Part shown: positions 52,534-60,785 of the stretch, in pieces
How positions within the stretch are numbered: position 1 is the first letter of the stretch
How the letters are laid out: each line of letters opens with the position of its first letter
NCBI RefSeq assembly: GCF_001548395.1
Contig: NZ_AP017367.1
Location: forward strand, 4,811,001-4,875,000
DNA length: 64,000 bases
Direction of reading: 5' to 3'
Origin: Leptolyngbya sp. O-77
GTDB lineage: Bacteria > Cyanobacteriota > Cyanobacteriia > Elainellales > Elainellaceae
Position numbers and translations under genes: made by a program
Notes under the pieces: generated by a model
The model's input: only the letters and a program-made list of their open reading frames with translations
Database searches by the model: none
Told to the model about the DNA's origin: nothing

Positions 52534-54125
52534 ATGAAACTCCTCCGTCCCTACCTCAAACTCAAACACCTGATCTGGCCTGGCCTGTTTCTCATTCTCA
52601 TGGGGCTAACGGCAGGTCTGGTGGCAGGAACTTGGGGCCCCGTACCCGTCGGGCTATTGAGCGCGGGCATTGGGCTATTGGTGGTGTGGCTGGGGTCGCA
52701 GGCCAGCGGGTTTCAGGGGCTATGGGGTAAACGCTCGACCCAGGCAGGTACGAATGCGGTGCTGGCAACGCTGGCAGTGCTGGCCATTTTCCTGCTGACG
52801 AACTTTTTGGCATCGCGCTACAACACACGGCTAGACCTGACGGAAAATCGCCTATTTACTCTCGCGCCCCAGTCGCAGGAGGTGGTGCAGTCGCTCGAAG
52901 ATCCGGTCAAGGTGTGGATTTTTGACCTGGCTCCAAATCCCGCCGATCGGGATCTGTTGGAAAACTATCGCCGCCAAAATCCCGACGGGTTTGCCTACGA
53001 ATATGTCGATCCACAGGTGCAGCCCGGACTTGCCGAGCGCTTTGGCGTGCAGAACTTTGGCGAAGTGTATGTAGAGAAGGGCGATTCGCGAAGCGATCCC
53101 GCTGGGAATCGCCGTCAGTTGGTGCAGACCATCAGCCCATCCCAACGCCTCTCCGAGCGACGGCTGACCACTGCGCTGGTGAAGATCACGAGCGATCGCC
53201 AGACCAAGGTCTACTTTTTGCAAGGGCACGGCGAGCGGCAGCTAGACCCCGGTCAGGGCGGGCTGGGGCAAGCCGTCACCAGCCTAACAGACGAAACCTT
53301 TCAGGCAGAGCCGCTAAACCTGGCAAACACTGCCGAAATTCCCGCCGATGCTGCGGTGATTGTGGTGGCTGGGCCGCAGCGGCCGCTTTTGGCAGAAGAA
53401 ATCTCTCGCCTCAAGGACTTTCAGACCCGCAAGGGCGGGCTGCTGCTGCTGGTCGATCCGCAGACCAATCCCGAACTAGATGGCTTGCTGGAAGGCTGGG
53501 GCGTTGCCTTTAGCGATCGCGTCTTAGTAGACCCGGCCGCCGGACGCGATGGCGCAGTCACCATCATCACGGAATACGGCCCCCACCCGATTACCGACGG
53601 ACTCAACAACGGCATCACCTTCTTTCCCCTGGCGCGACCGCTGGAACTGGGCGAAGTCGAAGGCGTAGAGATCACCCCACTGCTGTTTACCAACGTTCGC
53701 ACCCAGGCGCAGCAGATTGGCGAAGACGGCCAACTCCAGCTTGACCCCGAAGCGCCAGAGGGCAATCTTGTTCTGGGCGCTGCCTTTAGCCGTCGCCTGT
53801 CAAACGCGCCCGCCCCCAACCCCCTCGCCCGATGCAGAGGAGCCCGCCTGTTCAGGACGAAGCGCGAATGGTGGCGATCGGCAACTCCACGTTTGCCACC
53901 AATGGACTAATTGATCAGCAGCTCAACCGCGACCTCTTCCTCAACGCTATTGGCTGGCTCAGCCAGGAAGCCGACCCAACCTTCTCCGTCCGCGCCGCCG
54001 AACCCACCAATCGCCGCGTGCTGTTCTCGCCTTCCCAGCAAATTGCGCTGATTCTTGCCTCGCTGGTCTTTTTGCCGCTGGCGGGGCTGGCGCTAGCGGT
54101 GGGGGTGTGGTGGCGACGGCGCTAA
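52534..54125 (+). pseudogene. GldG-like ABC auxiliary protein, frame broken near its C-terminus
   Basis: The protein begins MKLLRPYLKLKHLIWPGLFL with two membrane spans in the first 100 residues, followed by an extracytoplasmic GldG/ABC-type domain (LDLTENRLFTLAPQSQEVVQ, VKVWIFDL, KVYFLQGHGERQ, AAVIVVAGPQRPL). Near 53814-53825 an extra base and near 53846-53852 a second extra base shift the frame. The conserved end, QDEARMVAIGNSTFATNGLI, then a last span and RRR, is in another frame to 54125. Two deletions restore a protein of about 530 residues. A HIP1-related repeat is inserted in frame at 53079-53113. It is the third gene of the GldA/F/G-like cluster. Confidence 0.85.
53079..53113 (+). repeat. 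HIP1-related palindromic repeat inside the GldG-like gene
   Basis: gggcgattcgcgaagcgatc is followed by ccgctgggaatcgcc, nearly the same as the intergenic copy at 41691. It encodes KGDSRSDPAGNRR (about residues 182-194) in frame with the gene. This suggests insertion of a repeat unit into a surface loop without loss of the frame. Confidence 0.75.
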
Positions 54126-54236
54126 TCAGGGTTCGGCGGATACCTGAGAAACCTGCACCAGAAACCTGCACCGGAAACTTGCGCCGATTCCCCAACCCTC
54201 TAGCCCTCCAATCCCTCGTCACTGTTACCCTGCGCT

Positions 54237-54800
54237 ATGAAACTCAAGCCCGCTACTTTCTGGCTCCTCTTTGCCGCGCTGATCTTGGGCAGCGTCAGCC
54301 TGTGGTCGTTGCAGCAGCCTCCACGCACCGAAGAGGCAGGACAAACCACTCCGCAAAAGCTGTTTGCAATAGAGGAGAGCCAGATCCAGTCGCTGACGGT
54401 GAAAAAGCCGGATCAAACGCTGGTGTTTGAAAAAGACGAAAATGGCGTGTGGCAAATGAAGCAGCCCCAGCAAGGCGTGGCCAACGATGCCGCCGTTGCG
54501 TTTTTGGCGAACTTGCTGGCGACTGGGACGAGCGATCGCACTTTCTCGGTTCCCCCCGCTGACCTTGCCACCTACGGACTCGACCAGCCCACCACCACCC
54601 TTGAATTCACCACCGCCGACGGCAAACCCCACACCCTCGCCCTCGGCAGCAAAAACTTTAACCAGAGCGCGATCTACGCCCTGATTGACGCACCGGAAAA
54701 TCCGCAGAACCTCACCGTTTCTCTCGTCTCGCTCGATTTTGAAACCGCTACGGGGCGATCGCCCGATAGCTGGCTCCAGCCAGAAGCGGCAGGGGAGTGA
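54237..54800 (+). CDS. DUF4340 domain protein, membrane-anchored
   Basis: The 187-residue protein has one N-terminal span (ATFWLLFAALILGSVSLWSL, residues 6-25). A DUF4340-like region follows with QIQSLTVKKPDQTLVFEKDE and TYGLDQPTTTLEFTTADGKP. In many bacteria DUF4340 proteins are encoded right after GldG-like genes, and here it is 111 bases downstream of one, so it is probably part of the same export or envelope system. The function is unknown. A heptamer array begins at its stop codon. Confidence 0.85.
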   Translation: MKLKPATFWLLFAALILGSVSLWSLQQPPRTEEAGQTTPQKLFAIEESQIQSLTVKKPDQTLVFEKDENGVWQMKQPQQGVANDAAVAFLANLLATGTSDRTFSVPPADLATYGLDQPTTTLEFTTADGKPHTLALGSKNFNQSAIYALIDAPENPQNLTVSLVSLDFETATGRSPDSWLQPEAAGE

Positions 54801-54927
54801 GGGAAGAGGGAAGAGAGAAGAGAGAAGAGAGAAGAGGGAAGAACGAAGAGGGAAGAACGAAGAGAGAACAGGTTTGGGAGATGCGTAAGAATTTTCGTTT
54901 TTCGTTCTTCGTTCTTCTTTTTTCCAT
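54795..54927. repeat. Heptamer array (GGGAAGA/AGAGAGA) with inverted arm
   Basis: Units of gggaaga, agagaag and gaacgaa run from the stop of the DUF4340 gene to about 54868. An oppositely oriented arm (ttcgtttttcgttcttcgttc) follows at about 54895-54920. The pair could form a long stem and serves as the boundary between converging genes. Confidence 0.88.
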
Positions 54928-54930
54928 TTG

Positions 54931-55152
54931 TCACTTTTCTTCCGTCGGCACGGGGTCATAGCCGCCTTCGCTCCACGGATGGCAGCGGGCGATGCGCTTG
55001 GCCGTCAGCCAGCCGCCTTTGATGGAGCCGTAGCGGGCGATCGCCTCCAGTCCGTATTGCGAGCAGGTGGGGTGAAAGCGGCAGGTCGGCGGGAATAGCG
55101 GCGAGATCAGGATGCGGTAGGAGTGGATGAGTCCGAGAAGGAGGACTTTCAT
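54931..55152 (-). CDS. yidD: Membrane protein insertion efficiency factor YidD
   Basis: The 73-residue protein matches YidD/UPF0161 along its whole length. It starts LLGLIHSYRILISPLFPPTC, with the conserved Cys of RFHPTCSQYGLEAIARYGSI, and ends RCHPWSEGGYDPVPTEEK. It assists insertion of membrane proteins by YidC. In many bacteria it is between rnpA and yidC; here it is alone next to a Uma2 gene, an unusual neighbourhood but common in cyanobacteria. Confidence 0.95.
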   Translation of the reverse strand: MKVLLLGLIHSYRILISPLFPPTCRFHPTCSQYGLEAIARYGSIKGGWLTAKRIARCHPWSEGGYDPVPTEEK

Positions 55153-55167
55153 AGCGGTTGGGAACGT

Positions 55168-55827
55168 TCAAGCGGTAGGTTCGATGCCTATGGCCCGGAG
55201 CTGATCTGCCAGCAGGTCGGCGCGGTGCTGGGCTTGCAGGGCGACTTCTTCGGGCGTGGGCACGCGCTGCCCGTCGGGCTGAAAGTAGCGCAGGTTTCCG
55301 TCTTCTACGCCCAGATACAGGCTCAGGCTGTCGCTCCACAGCCACCCTGCCTCATTCGCGGCGATCGCCTCATACACCTGGTTGACCAGCCGGAAGCCTT
55401 CTAGCTCCAGCGTGTCGGGCGAAAACCAAAAATATTCATGCGTCCGAAAGCGGTCTTGATATAGCTCCTTTTTCAGCGTCTGATCGACCTCAGCCGTGGA
55501 CTCCGACAGCAGCTCGATAATCAGGTCGGGATATTTGCCGTCCTCTTCCCACACCACCCACGATTTGCGCGGGTGCTTCTGCGTCTTTTTGACCAGGAAA
55601 AAGTCGGGCCCGCGAAAGTCTCGATGCTTAAGCTGCTGACGGCTAAAGTAAATCGTCAAATTCGCGCCGATAAAGAAATCGGTGCGATCGCGCCACAGCC
55701 ACTCCAAACACGCCACCAGCAGCGCCAACTGGGCATAGTGCAGCGAACTTTCCATTTCTGGCTCGTCGCTCTCGATTTGGGTGGCATCTGGCATGAGGTC
55801 TGCCAACTGCTGCGCGGTGATGACCAT
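55168..55827 (-). CDS. Uma2 family endonuclease-like protein
   Basis: The 219-residue protein begins MVITAQQLADLMPDATQIES and has the Uma2 core: FIGANLTIYFSRQQLKHRDFRGPDFFLV (PD motif), YPDLIIELLSESTAEVDQTL and KKELYQDRFRTHEYFWFSPD. A tail with PTPEEVALQAQHRADLLADQ resembles the coiled coils of the family. The PD-(D/E)XK fold suggests a nuclease, but no activity or role is known. The ATG at 55827 is chosen over a longer frame whose extra codons are HIP1-type repeat. Fifteen bases separate it from yidD. Confidence 0.85.
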   Translation of the reverse strand: MVITAQQLADLMPDATQIESDEPEMESSLHYAQLALLVACLEWLWRDRTDFFIGANLTIYFSRQQLKHRDFRGPDFFLVKKTQKHPRKSWVVWEEDGKYPDLIIELLSESTAEVDQTLKKELYQDRFRTHEYFWFSPDTLELEGFRLVNQVYEAIAANEAGWLWSDSLSLYLGVEDGNLRYFQPDGQRVPTPEEVALQAQHRADLLADQLRAIGIEPTA

Positions 55828-55852
55828 CGGCGTGTGTCCAGATAGAACTGAA

Positions 55853-55913
55853 GGGGCGATTCGCGAAGCGTTCGCGCAAGCGGTGCGGCGCACTTTCCCT
55901 GCGAGAATCGCCC
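55853..55913. repeat. HIP1-related repeat at the Uma2 5' end
   Basis: A variant with gggcgattcgcgaagcgttc and a distant ccctgcgagaatcgccc forms an interrupted palindrome. It lies 26 bases upstream of the Uma2 start codon and accounts for the apparent upstream extension of that reading frame. Gene-free aatccaaa-type repeats follow at about 55940-55975. Confidence 0.65.
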
Positions 55914-56048
55914 GCCTGTTTCCATCTTAGAGATTGGACGGGCGGTTTTGGATTTGGGGTTTTGGATTTTGGACTGGTGTTGGCGTAGGTCTGGAGGGCA
56001 ACGTTGCGCTGTCGTCTACGCTAGGGTATCTCAGAGATCGGATACAGA

Positions 56049-56534
56049 ATGCTAAGCAGCGGCAACTCGAATTTGAAGACTTACGATAGCTTACTGACGG
56101 CGATCGAATTTAGTGAAGGGCAACTGAGTCTTTTGCTGGCGGTGTGTGATGATCGGCAACGTCGAGCTGCTCTAATTGCCAGCTGTGAACGCGACCTTGC
56201 GCCCCAGATTCGAGCCTATCGGCTGTCTCTAGACTGCTATGAACCGAGTTTGAAGGGTGCGATTTATCAAGTCTGGAAGCAAGATGATTACTTGCAACAG
56301 GGCGGACGTGCAGTGCTGACGCTGGAGATCACAGAACCGCTTTTAGAACAGAATCAGGAACAGGATGACACTGGGCGAGATAGGTTCTTTGGCTATTTGC
56401 AATGGACAAGAGAAGGGCTGCGAGAATTCCGTTTCCCGATTGTGATTTGGATGCCCTCGCTGTTTCTAGAAGTGCTGAGCCGTAGAGCGCCAGACTTTTG
56501 GAGCTGGCGTAAGGGTGTATTTCGATTTCTCTAA
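56049..56534 (+). CDS. Conserved cyanobacterial module normally N-terminal to TPR/NLR proteins
   Basis: The 161-residue protein reads LTAIEFSEGQLSLLLAVCDD near the start, then RRAALIASCERDLAPQIRAY, PSLKGAIYQVWKQDDYLQQG and GRAVLTLEITEPLL. It ends FFGYLQWTREGLREFRFP, then VIWMPSLFLEVLSRRAPDFW and SWRKGVFRFL. In other cyanobacteria, as I recall it, this block precedes tetratricopeptide repeats in large proteins. Here it is an independent gene upstream of a NB-ARC/TPR gene. Its enzymatic role is not known. It is the first gene of a likely operon; the next starts 70 bases later on the same strand. ATG 56049 is the start. Confidence 0.7.
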   Translation: MLSSGNSNLKTYDSLLTAIEFSEGQLSLLLAVCDDRQRRAALIASCERDLAPQIRAYRLSLDCYEPSLKGAIYQVWKQDDYLQQGGRAVLTLEITEPLLEQNQEQDDTGRDRFFGYLQWTREGLREFRFPIVIWMPSLFLEVLSRRAPDFWSWRKGVFRFL

Positions 56535-56603
56535 AAGAAATGCTCGAATCTCCGAAACTTTTGGGTTATAACGGAGCTAGCGCATTCAGGCTGGATAGAA
56601 AAA

Positions 56604-57059
56604 ATGGTTGACCCGGCAACGCTGACCGCAGGCGCGATCGCCACTCTTGCCTTCCAAAAGTTTATGGAAACGAGCGCGGGGAAACTGGCGGAAAAGTTTT
56701 CGGAAATGGCGATCGCCCGCATGGATGATCTCTTAAAGCGCATCTGGGCCAAGCTGCGCGGACGGCCGCGTGTGGAGGAGATCAAAGCCGCCGTCGAAAA
56801 GACCCACAAAATCACGGCAGAGCAGGTGAATCAAATCGCGGCCTATCTCCAGGTGGCGATGGACGAAGACCCGCAGTTTGCCAACGAGATTCGGCTTTTG
56901 GCCCAGGAAATCAACGCAGGCAAGCTGATCGACCAGAGCCACATGACGCAAAACATCATTGGCGACCATGCCAAAGGCTGGCAAACCAAAGTCGAAGGTG
57001 GCACGGCCTACATTGGCGACATCACCATTCACCAAACCCAACCGCCCGCAAGCTCCTGA
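56604..57059 (+). CDS. Small helical protein with a C-terminal GGTAYIGD motif shared with the NLR downstream
   Basis: The 151-residue protein begins MVDPATLTAGAIATLAFQKF and is mostly helical to about residue 108. The last 35 residues contain GDHAKGWQTKVEGGTAYIGD, then ITIHQ. The same 25-residue stretch starts the next protein (15 of 25 residues identical). A shared motif at the C-terminus of a small partner and the N-terminus of a NB-ARC protein is the layout of amyloid-signalling effector-receptor pairs. The helical part would be the effector; I do not recognise its family. The next gene starts 14 bases after its stop. Confidence 0.72.
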   Translation: MVDPATLTAGAIATLAFQKFMETSAGKLAEKFSEMAIARMDDLLKRIWAKLRGRPRVEEIKAAVEKTHKITAEQVNQIAAYLQVAMDEDPQFANEIRLLAQEINAGKLIDQSHMTQNIIGDHAKGWQTKVEGGTAYIGDITIHQTQPPASS

Positions 57060-57072
57060 CGCAATCCTCCCC

Positions 57073-58512
57073 ATGAGCGACCAGCACATTCACGACCAGG
57101 GCAAGGGCTATCAGGTTGAAGTGAAAGGCGGCACAGCCTACATCGGCGACAACAAAATCTATCAACCGCTGCCACCGCCCTCGCCTACCGGAATTCCTAG
57201 CAATCTGCCGCAGTATCCCAGTAAAACCTTTCGGGGGCGCGAGGACGACTGGGCCAAGCTGCACGACGCCTTGCAGCAGACGGAGCGAGTTGCGATCACT
57301 GCGCTGCACGGGATGGGCGGCGTGGGCAAAACGGAGCTGGCGCTGCAATATGCCACGGCAAAGCTGCGGGAGGGCGCGTATCCCGGTGGCGTGTGCTGGC
57401 TGGGGGCGCGAGAGCAAGAGATCGGCACGCAGATTACGCAATACTTTCAGGCGCAACTGGGATTGCAACTGCCGGAAGAGCTGGATGACCTGGCCGCGCA
57501 GGTGGGCTATTGCTGGCGGCACTGGCGCGAGGGCGAGGTGCTGGTGGTGGTGGACGACGTGGCCTATCAGCGGGTGGCGGAATACGAGAAAACGATCAAG
57601 CCCTACCTGCCCACCGACCCGCGCTTTCGGGTGGTGGTGACGACGCGCCAAGACCTGGGAGCCAGCTTTCGTCGGGTGCCGCTGGGCGTGCTGGCGGAAG
57701 GCGCGGCGCTGGACGTGCTGCGAGATTTGGCGGGAGCCAGCCGCATCGATAGCCAGATCGCTGACGCAAAGCGGCTCTGTGAATGGCTGGGCTATTTGCC
57801 GCTGGGGCTGGAGCTGGTGGGGCGATATTTGGCAAACAAGCCAGATTTGGCGCTGGCGGAACTGTTGCAGCGGCTGGATCGCCAAAAGCTGGCGGCGCGG
57901 GCGCTGAACAGACCAGAAGAGGTGATGACCGCCACCCACGAGAGCGTAGCCGCCGCCTTTGAACTAAGCTGGAACGACCTGACGGCAGCGCAGCGGCAAC
58001 TGGGAGAACGGCTGAGCCTGTTTGCGCTGGCCCCGATTCCCTGGGCACTGGTGGAAGCGATGCAGTCCGAAGCGGAGACCGAAGACCTGGAAGATGATTG
58101 CAGCACGCTGGTAAACCGCAACCTGCTGAACCGCGTGGGCGAGGGCAGCTACCAACTGCACAGCCTGATTCGCGAGTTTTTTGCGGCAAAGCGAGAGCAA
58201 GATGCTGATGCCAACACGCTGAAGCAAGCTCATTGCGCGGTGCTTGTGCAAATTGCCAAAGCGATTCCCTGGACAGCCCCACAGGCAACCTATTTGGACG
58301 TTGCTCCGGTTGTGCCGCATCTGGTGGAAGTGGTGAATCACCACATGCAGGCGGTCAGCGATGAGGCGGTGCTTTCCCCTGCCAACGGGTTGGCAATGTT
58401 CTACTACGGACAGGGCTTGTATGCCGAAGGCGTGCGCTGGGCGGAGCAATGCAAGGAACAGGTGGAAAGCACGCCTGGGGCGCAGACCATCCCGACACGG
58501 CGAGTAGTTTGA
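57073..58512 (+). CDS. NB-ARC NTPase part of a NLR-like protein (N-terminal portion)
   Basis: The 480-residue portion begins MSDQHIHDQGKGYQVEVKGG with TAYIGD at 21-26. A NB-ARC/STAND NTPase follows: Walker A LHGMGGVGKTELALQY (78-93), Walker B VLVVVDDV (156-163), RFRVVVTTRQ (184-193), GYLPLGLELVG (240-250), and a winged-helix region ending LHSLIREFFAAK. The frame then ends, and the TPR half starts in another frame. An extra A at 58471 and an extra G at 58477-58480 explain this. Without them CKEQVESRLGADHPDTASSL reads through, giving one 1107-residue protein. It would act as a ligand-sensing switch. ATG 57073 is chosen from family length and the motif. Confidence 0.82.
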   Translation: MSDQHIHDQGKGYQVEVKGGTAYIGDNKIYQPLPPPSPTGIPSNLPQYPSKTFRGREDDWAKLHDALQQTERVAITALHGMGGVGKTELALQYATAKLREGAYPGGVCWLGAREQEIGTQITQYFQAQLGLQLPEELDDLAAQVGYCWRHWREGEVLVVVDDVAYQRVAEYEKTIKPYLPTDPRFRVVVTTRQDLGASFRRVPLGVLAEGAALDVLRDLAGASRIDSQIADAKRLCEWLGYLPLGLELVGRYLANKPDLALAELLQRLDRQKLAARALNRPEEVMTATHESVAAAFELSWNDLTAAQRQLGERLSLFALAPIPWALVEAMQSEAETEDLEDDCSTLVNRNLLNRVGEGSYQLHSLIREFFAAKREQDADANTLKQAHCAVLVQIAKAIPWTAPQATYLDVAPVVPHLVEVVNHHMQAVSDEAVLSPANGLAMFYYGQGLYAEGVRWAEQCKEQVESTPGAQTIPTRRVV

Positions 58513-60398
58513 ACAATTTGGCGGGGTTGTATCACTCAATGGGACGCTACAGTGAGGCGGAACCGTTGTATCGGCGATCGCTCGCCATCCGCGAAGCGCA
58601 GCTCGGCGCAGACCATCCCGCCACGGCGAGTAGTTTGAACGCTTTGGCGGGGTTGTATTGCTCAATGGGTCGCTACAGTGAGGCGGAACCGTTGTATCGG
58701 CGATCGCTCGCCATCTACGAAGCGCAGCTCGGCGCAGACCATCCCGCCACGGCGAGTAGTTTGAACAATTTGGCGGGGTTGTATTACTCAATGGGTCGCT
58801 ACAGTGAGGCGGAACCGTTGTATCGGCGATCGCTCGCCATCCGCGAAGCGCAGCTCGGCGCAGACCATCCCGACACGGCGAGTAGTTTGAACAATTTGGC
58901 GGGGTTGTATCGCTCAATGGGACGCTACAGTGAGGCGGAACCGTTGTATGGGCGATCGCTCGCCATCCACGAAGCGCAGCTCGGCGCAGACCATCCCGAC
59001 ACGGCGATGAGTTTGCACAATTTGGCGGGGTTGTATTACTCAATGGGACGCTACAGTGAGGCGGAACCGTTGTTGGTGCGATCGCTCGCCATCCGCGAAG
59101 CGCAGCTCGGCGCAGACCATCCCGCCACGGCGAGTAGTTTGCACAATTTGGCGGGGTTGTATTACTCAATGGGACGCTACAGTGAGGCGGAACCGTTGTT
59201 GGTGCGATCGCTCGCCATCCACGAAGCGCAGCTCGGCGCAGACCATCCCGCCACGGCGAGTAGTTTGAACAATTTGGCGGCGTTGTATGACTCAATGGGA
59301 CGCTACGGTGAGGCGGAACCGTTGTTTCGGCGATCGCTCGCCATCCGCGAAGCGCAGCTCGGCGCAGACCATCCCGACACGGCGACGAGTTTGCACAATT
59401 TGGCGGCGTTGTATGAATCAATGGGACGCTACAGTGAGGCGGAACCGTTGTATCGGCGATCGCTCGCCATCCGCGAAGCGCAGCTCGGCGCAGACCATCC
59501 CGACACGGCGAGGAGTTTGAACAATTTGGCGGGGTTGTATGAATCAATGGGACGCTACAGTGAGGCGGAACCGTTGTATGGGCGATCGCTCGCCATCTGC
59601 GAAGCGCAGCTCGGCGCAGACCATCCCGACACGGCGAGGAGTTTGAACAATTTGGCGGGGTTGTATGAATCAATGGGACGCTACAGTGAGGCGGAACCGT
59701 TGTATGGGCGATCGCTCGCCATCCGCGAAGCGCAGCTCGGCGCAGACCATCCCGACACGGCGAGTAGTTTGAACAATTTGGCGGGGTTGTATCGCTCAAT
59801 GGGACGCTACAGTGAGGCGGAACCGTTGTATGGGCGATCGCTCGCCATCCGCGAAGCGCAGCTCGGCGCAGACCATCCCGACACGGCGAGTAGTTTGAAC
59901 AATTTGGCGGCGTTGTATCGCTCAATGGGTCGCTACAGTGAGGCGGAACCGTTGTATGGGCGATCGCTCGCCATCCACGAAGCGCAGCTCGGCGCAGACC
60001 ATCCCGCCACGGCGAGTAGTTTGAACAATTTGGCGGGGTTGTATGAATCAATGGGTCGCTACAGTGAGGCGGAACCGTTGTATGGGCGATCGCTCGCCAT
60101 CTGCGAAGCGCAGCTCGGCGCAGACCATCCCGACACGGCGAGTAGTTTGAACAATTTGGCTCTGTTGTATTACTCAATGGGACGCTACAGTGAGGCGGAA
60201 CCGTTGTATTTGAGGGCGCTGCCGATTTTATTCAGCCGCCTGGGGCAAGACCATCCCACCGCTCAAACGGTAAGGAAAAACTTTGAGGAGCTTGTAAAGT
60301 TAGCAGTGCAGGCGAGGCGGGCGGGCGAGTTGTCTGACCATCCGCTGACGCAGGCGCTGATTCAGCAGATTCCAGGCGGAGAAGAAATAGAGCGGTAG
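58449..60398 (+). CDS. TPR part of the NLR-like protein: 14 nearly identical repeats
   Basis: This frame continues the NB-ARC half after two apparent insertions. It contains fourteen 42-residue tetratricopeptide units of the form GADHP.TASSLNNLAGLY, then xSMGRYSEAEPLYxRSLAIR and EAQL, as in kinesin-light-chain-type TPRs. A degenerate fifteenth (GQDHPTAQTVRKNFEEL) and an acidic tail follow. Repeats differ at few residues, chiefly the one after LY (H, C, Y, R, D or E). The array would be the sensor of the NLR. A long opposite-strand frame over the same stretch is a shadow of the repeats. Its own start is not native if the frame break is an error. Confidence 0.85.
   Translation: MQGTGGKHAWGADHPDTASSLNNLAGLYHSMGRYSEAEPLYRRSLAIREAQLGADHPATASSLNALAGLYCSMGRYSEAEPLYRRSLAIYEAQLGADHPATASSLNNLAGLYYSMGRYSEAEPLYRRSLAIREAQLGADHPDTASSLNNLAGLYRSMGRYSEAEPLYGRSLAIHEAQLGADHPDTAMSLHNLAGLYYSMGRYSEAEPLLVRSLAIREAQLGADHPATASSLHNLAGLYYSMGRYSEAEPLLVRSLAIHEAQLGADHPATASSLNNLAALYDSMGRYGEAEPLFRRSLAIREAQLGADHPDTATSLHNLAALYESMGRYSEAEPLYRRSLAIREAQLGADHPDTARSLNNLAGLYESMGRYSEAEPLYGRSLAICEAQLGADHPDTARSLNNLAGLYESMGRYSEAEPLYGRSLAIREAQLGADHPDTASSLNNLAGLYRSMGRYSEAEPLYGRSLAIREAQLGADHPDTASSLNNLAALYRSMGRYSEAEPLYGRSLAIHEAQLGADHPATASSLNNLAGLYESMGRYSEAEPLYGRSLAICEAQLGADHPDTASSLNNLALLYYSMGRYSEAEPLYLRALPILFSRLGQDHPTAQTVRKNFEELVKLAVQARRAGELSDHPLTQALIQQIPGGEEIER
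58478..60245 (+). repeat. 126-bp direct repeat, 14 units, encoding TPRs
   Basis: Each unit is 126 bp and contains ggcgatcgctcgcc (a HIP1 core) at the same place. Neighbouring units differ mostly at single codons that change the amino acid. The array shows recent expansion or ongoing homogenisation. It is coding DNA, not CRISPR. Confidence 0.9.
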
Positions 60399-60413
60399 GG
60401 CGCAATTTTCCTG

Positions 60414-60785
60414 TTAGGCTTCTGAAGTCAACCCAGCCAGCACTCGATATTCCGGCGGGATAAGTCCTTGCACAATATCCTGCTGCGGAATGCCCAACGT
60501 GATTAATTCCGCTTCAATTTCAACCTCAGTTTGATTGCGCTGAATCCAGACCTTTCCCTCGCGGATGTCCAGATGCATCAACACCCAATACACCCGCTCT
60601 TGCCCGCGCCATCCCTGACTGAGGATTAAATAGCGATCGCGCTTCGGGTCAAAAATAGGCTGACTCTCAATCCCGCTGCCATCATCTTCGCTGCTTTGAC
60701 TCAACAAAAACTGCATCACAATCTGACGATAGCGCTCAATCCCTGACAACCCATCTTGGGAAATATTCACCAGTTCTACAGCCAT
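60414..60785 (-). CDS. xisI: XisI family protein
   Basis: The 123-residue protein has the XisI pattern: GIERYRQIVMQFL near the start, DPKRDRYLILSQGWRGQERV, YWVLMHLDIREGKVWIQRN, and QTEVEIEAELITLGIPQQDI near the end. XisI and XisH were named as excision-controlling factors for the fdxN element in heterocystous cyanobacteria, but pairs are widespread elsewhere and may act as a toxin-antitoxin-like or nuclease module. Its start overlaps the xisH stop by 10 bases. It converges with the NLR gene, with 15 bases between the stop codons. Confidence 0.93.
   Translation of the reverse strand: MAVELVNISQDGLSGIERYRQIVMQFLLSQSSEDDGSGIESQPIFDPKRDRYLILSQGWRGQERVYWVLMHLDIREGKVWIQRNQTEVEIEAELITLGIPQQDIVQGLIPPEYRVLAGLTSEA

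Noticed and set aside
57964..60177. A 737-codon open frame on the minus strand with regular repeats (NCSNYSPCRDGLRRAALRGW type)
   Set aside because: It is the antisense shadow of the 126-bp TPR repeats; the repeat keeps the frame open on both strands and the plus strand gives a clear TPR family match.
58478..60245. Regular direct repeats that could suggest a CRISPR array
   Set aside because: Repeats are 126 bp with no distinct spacers, are coding, and match TPRs.
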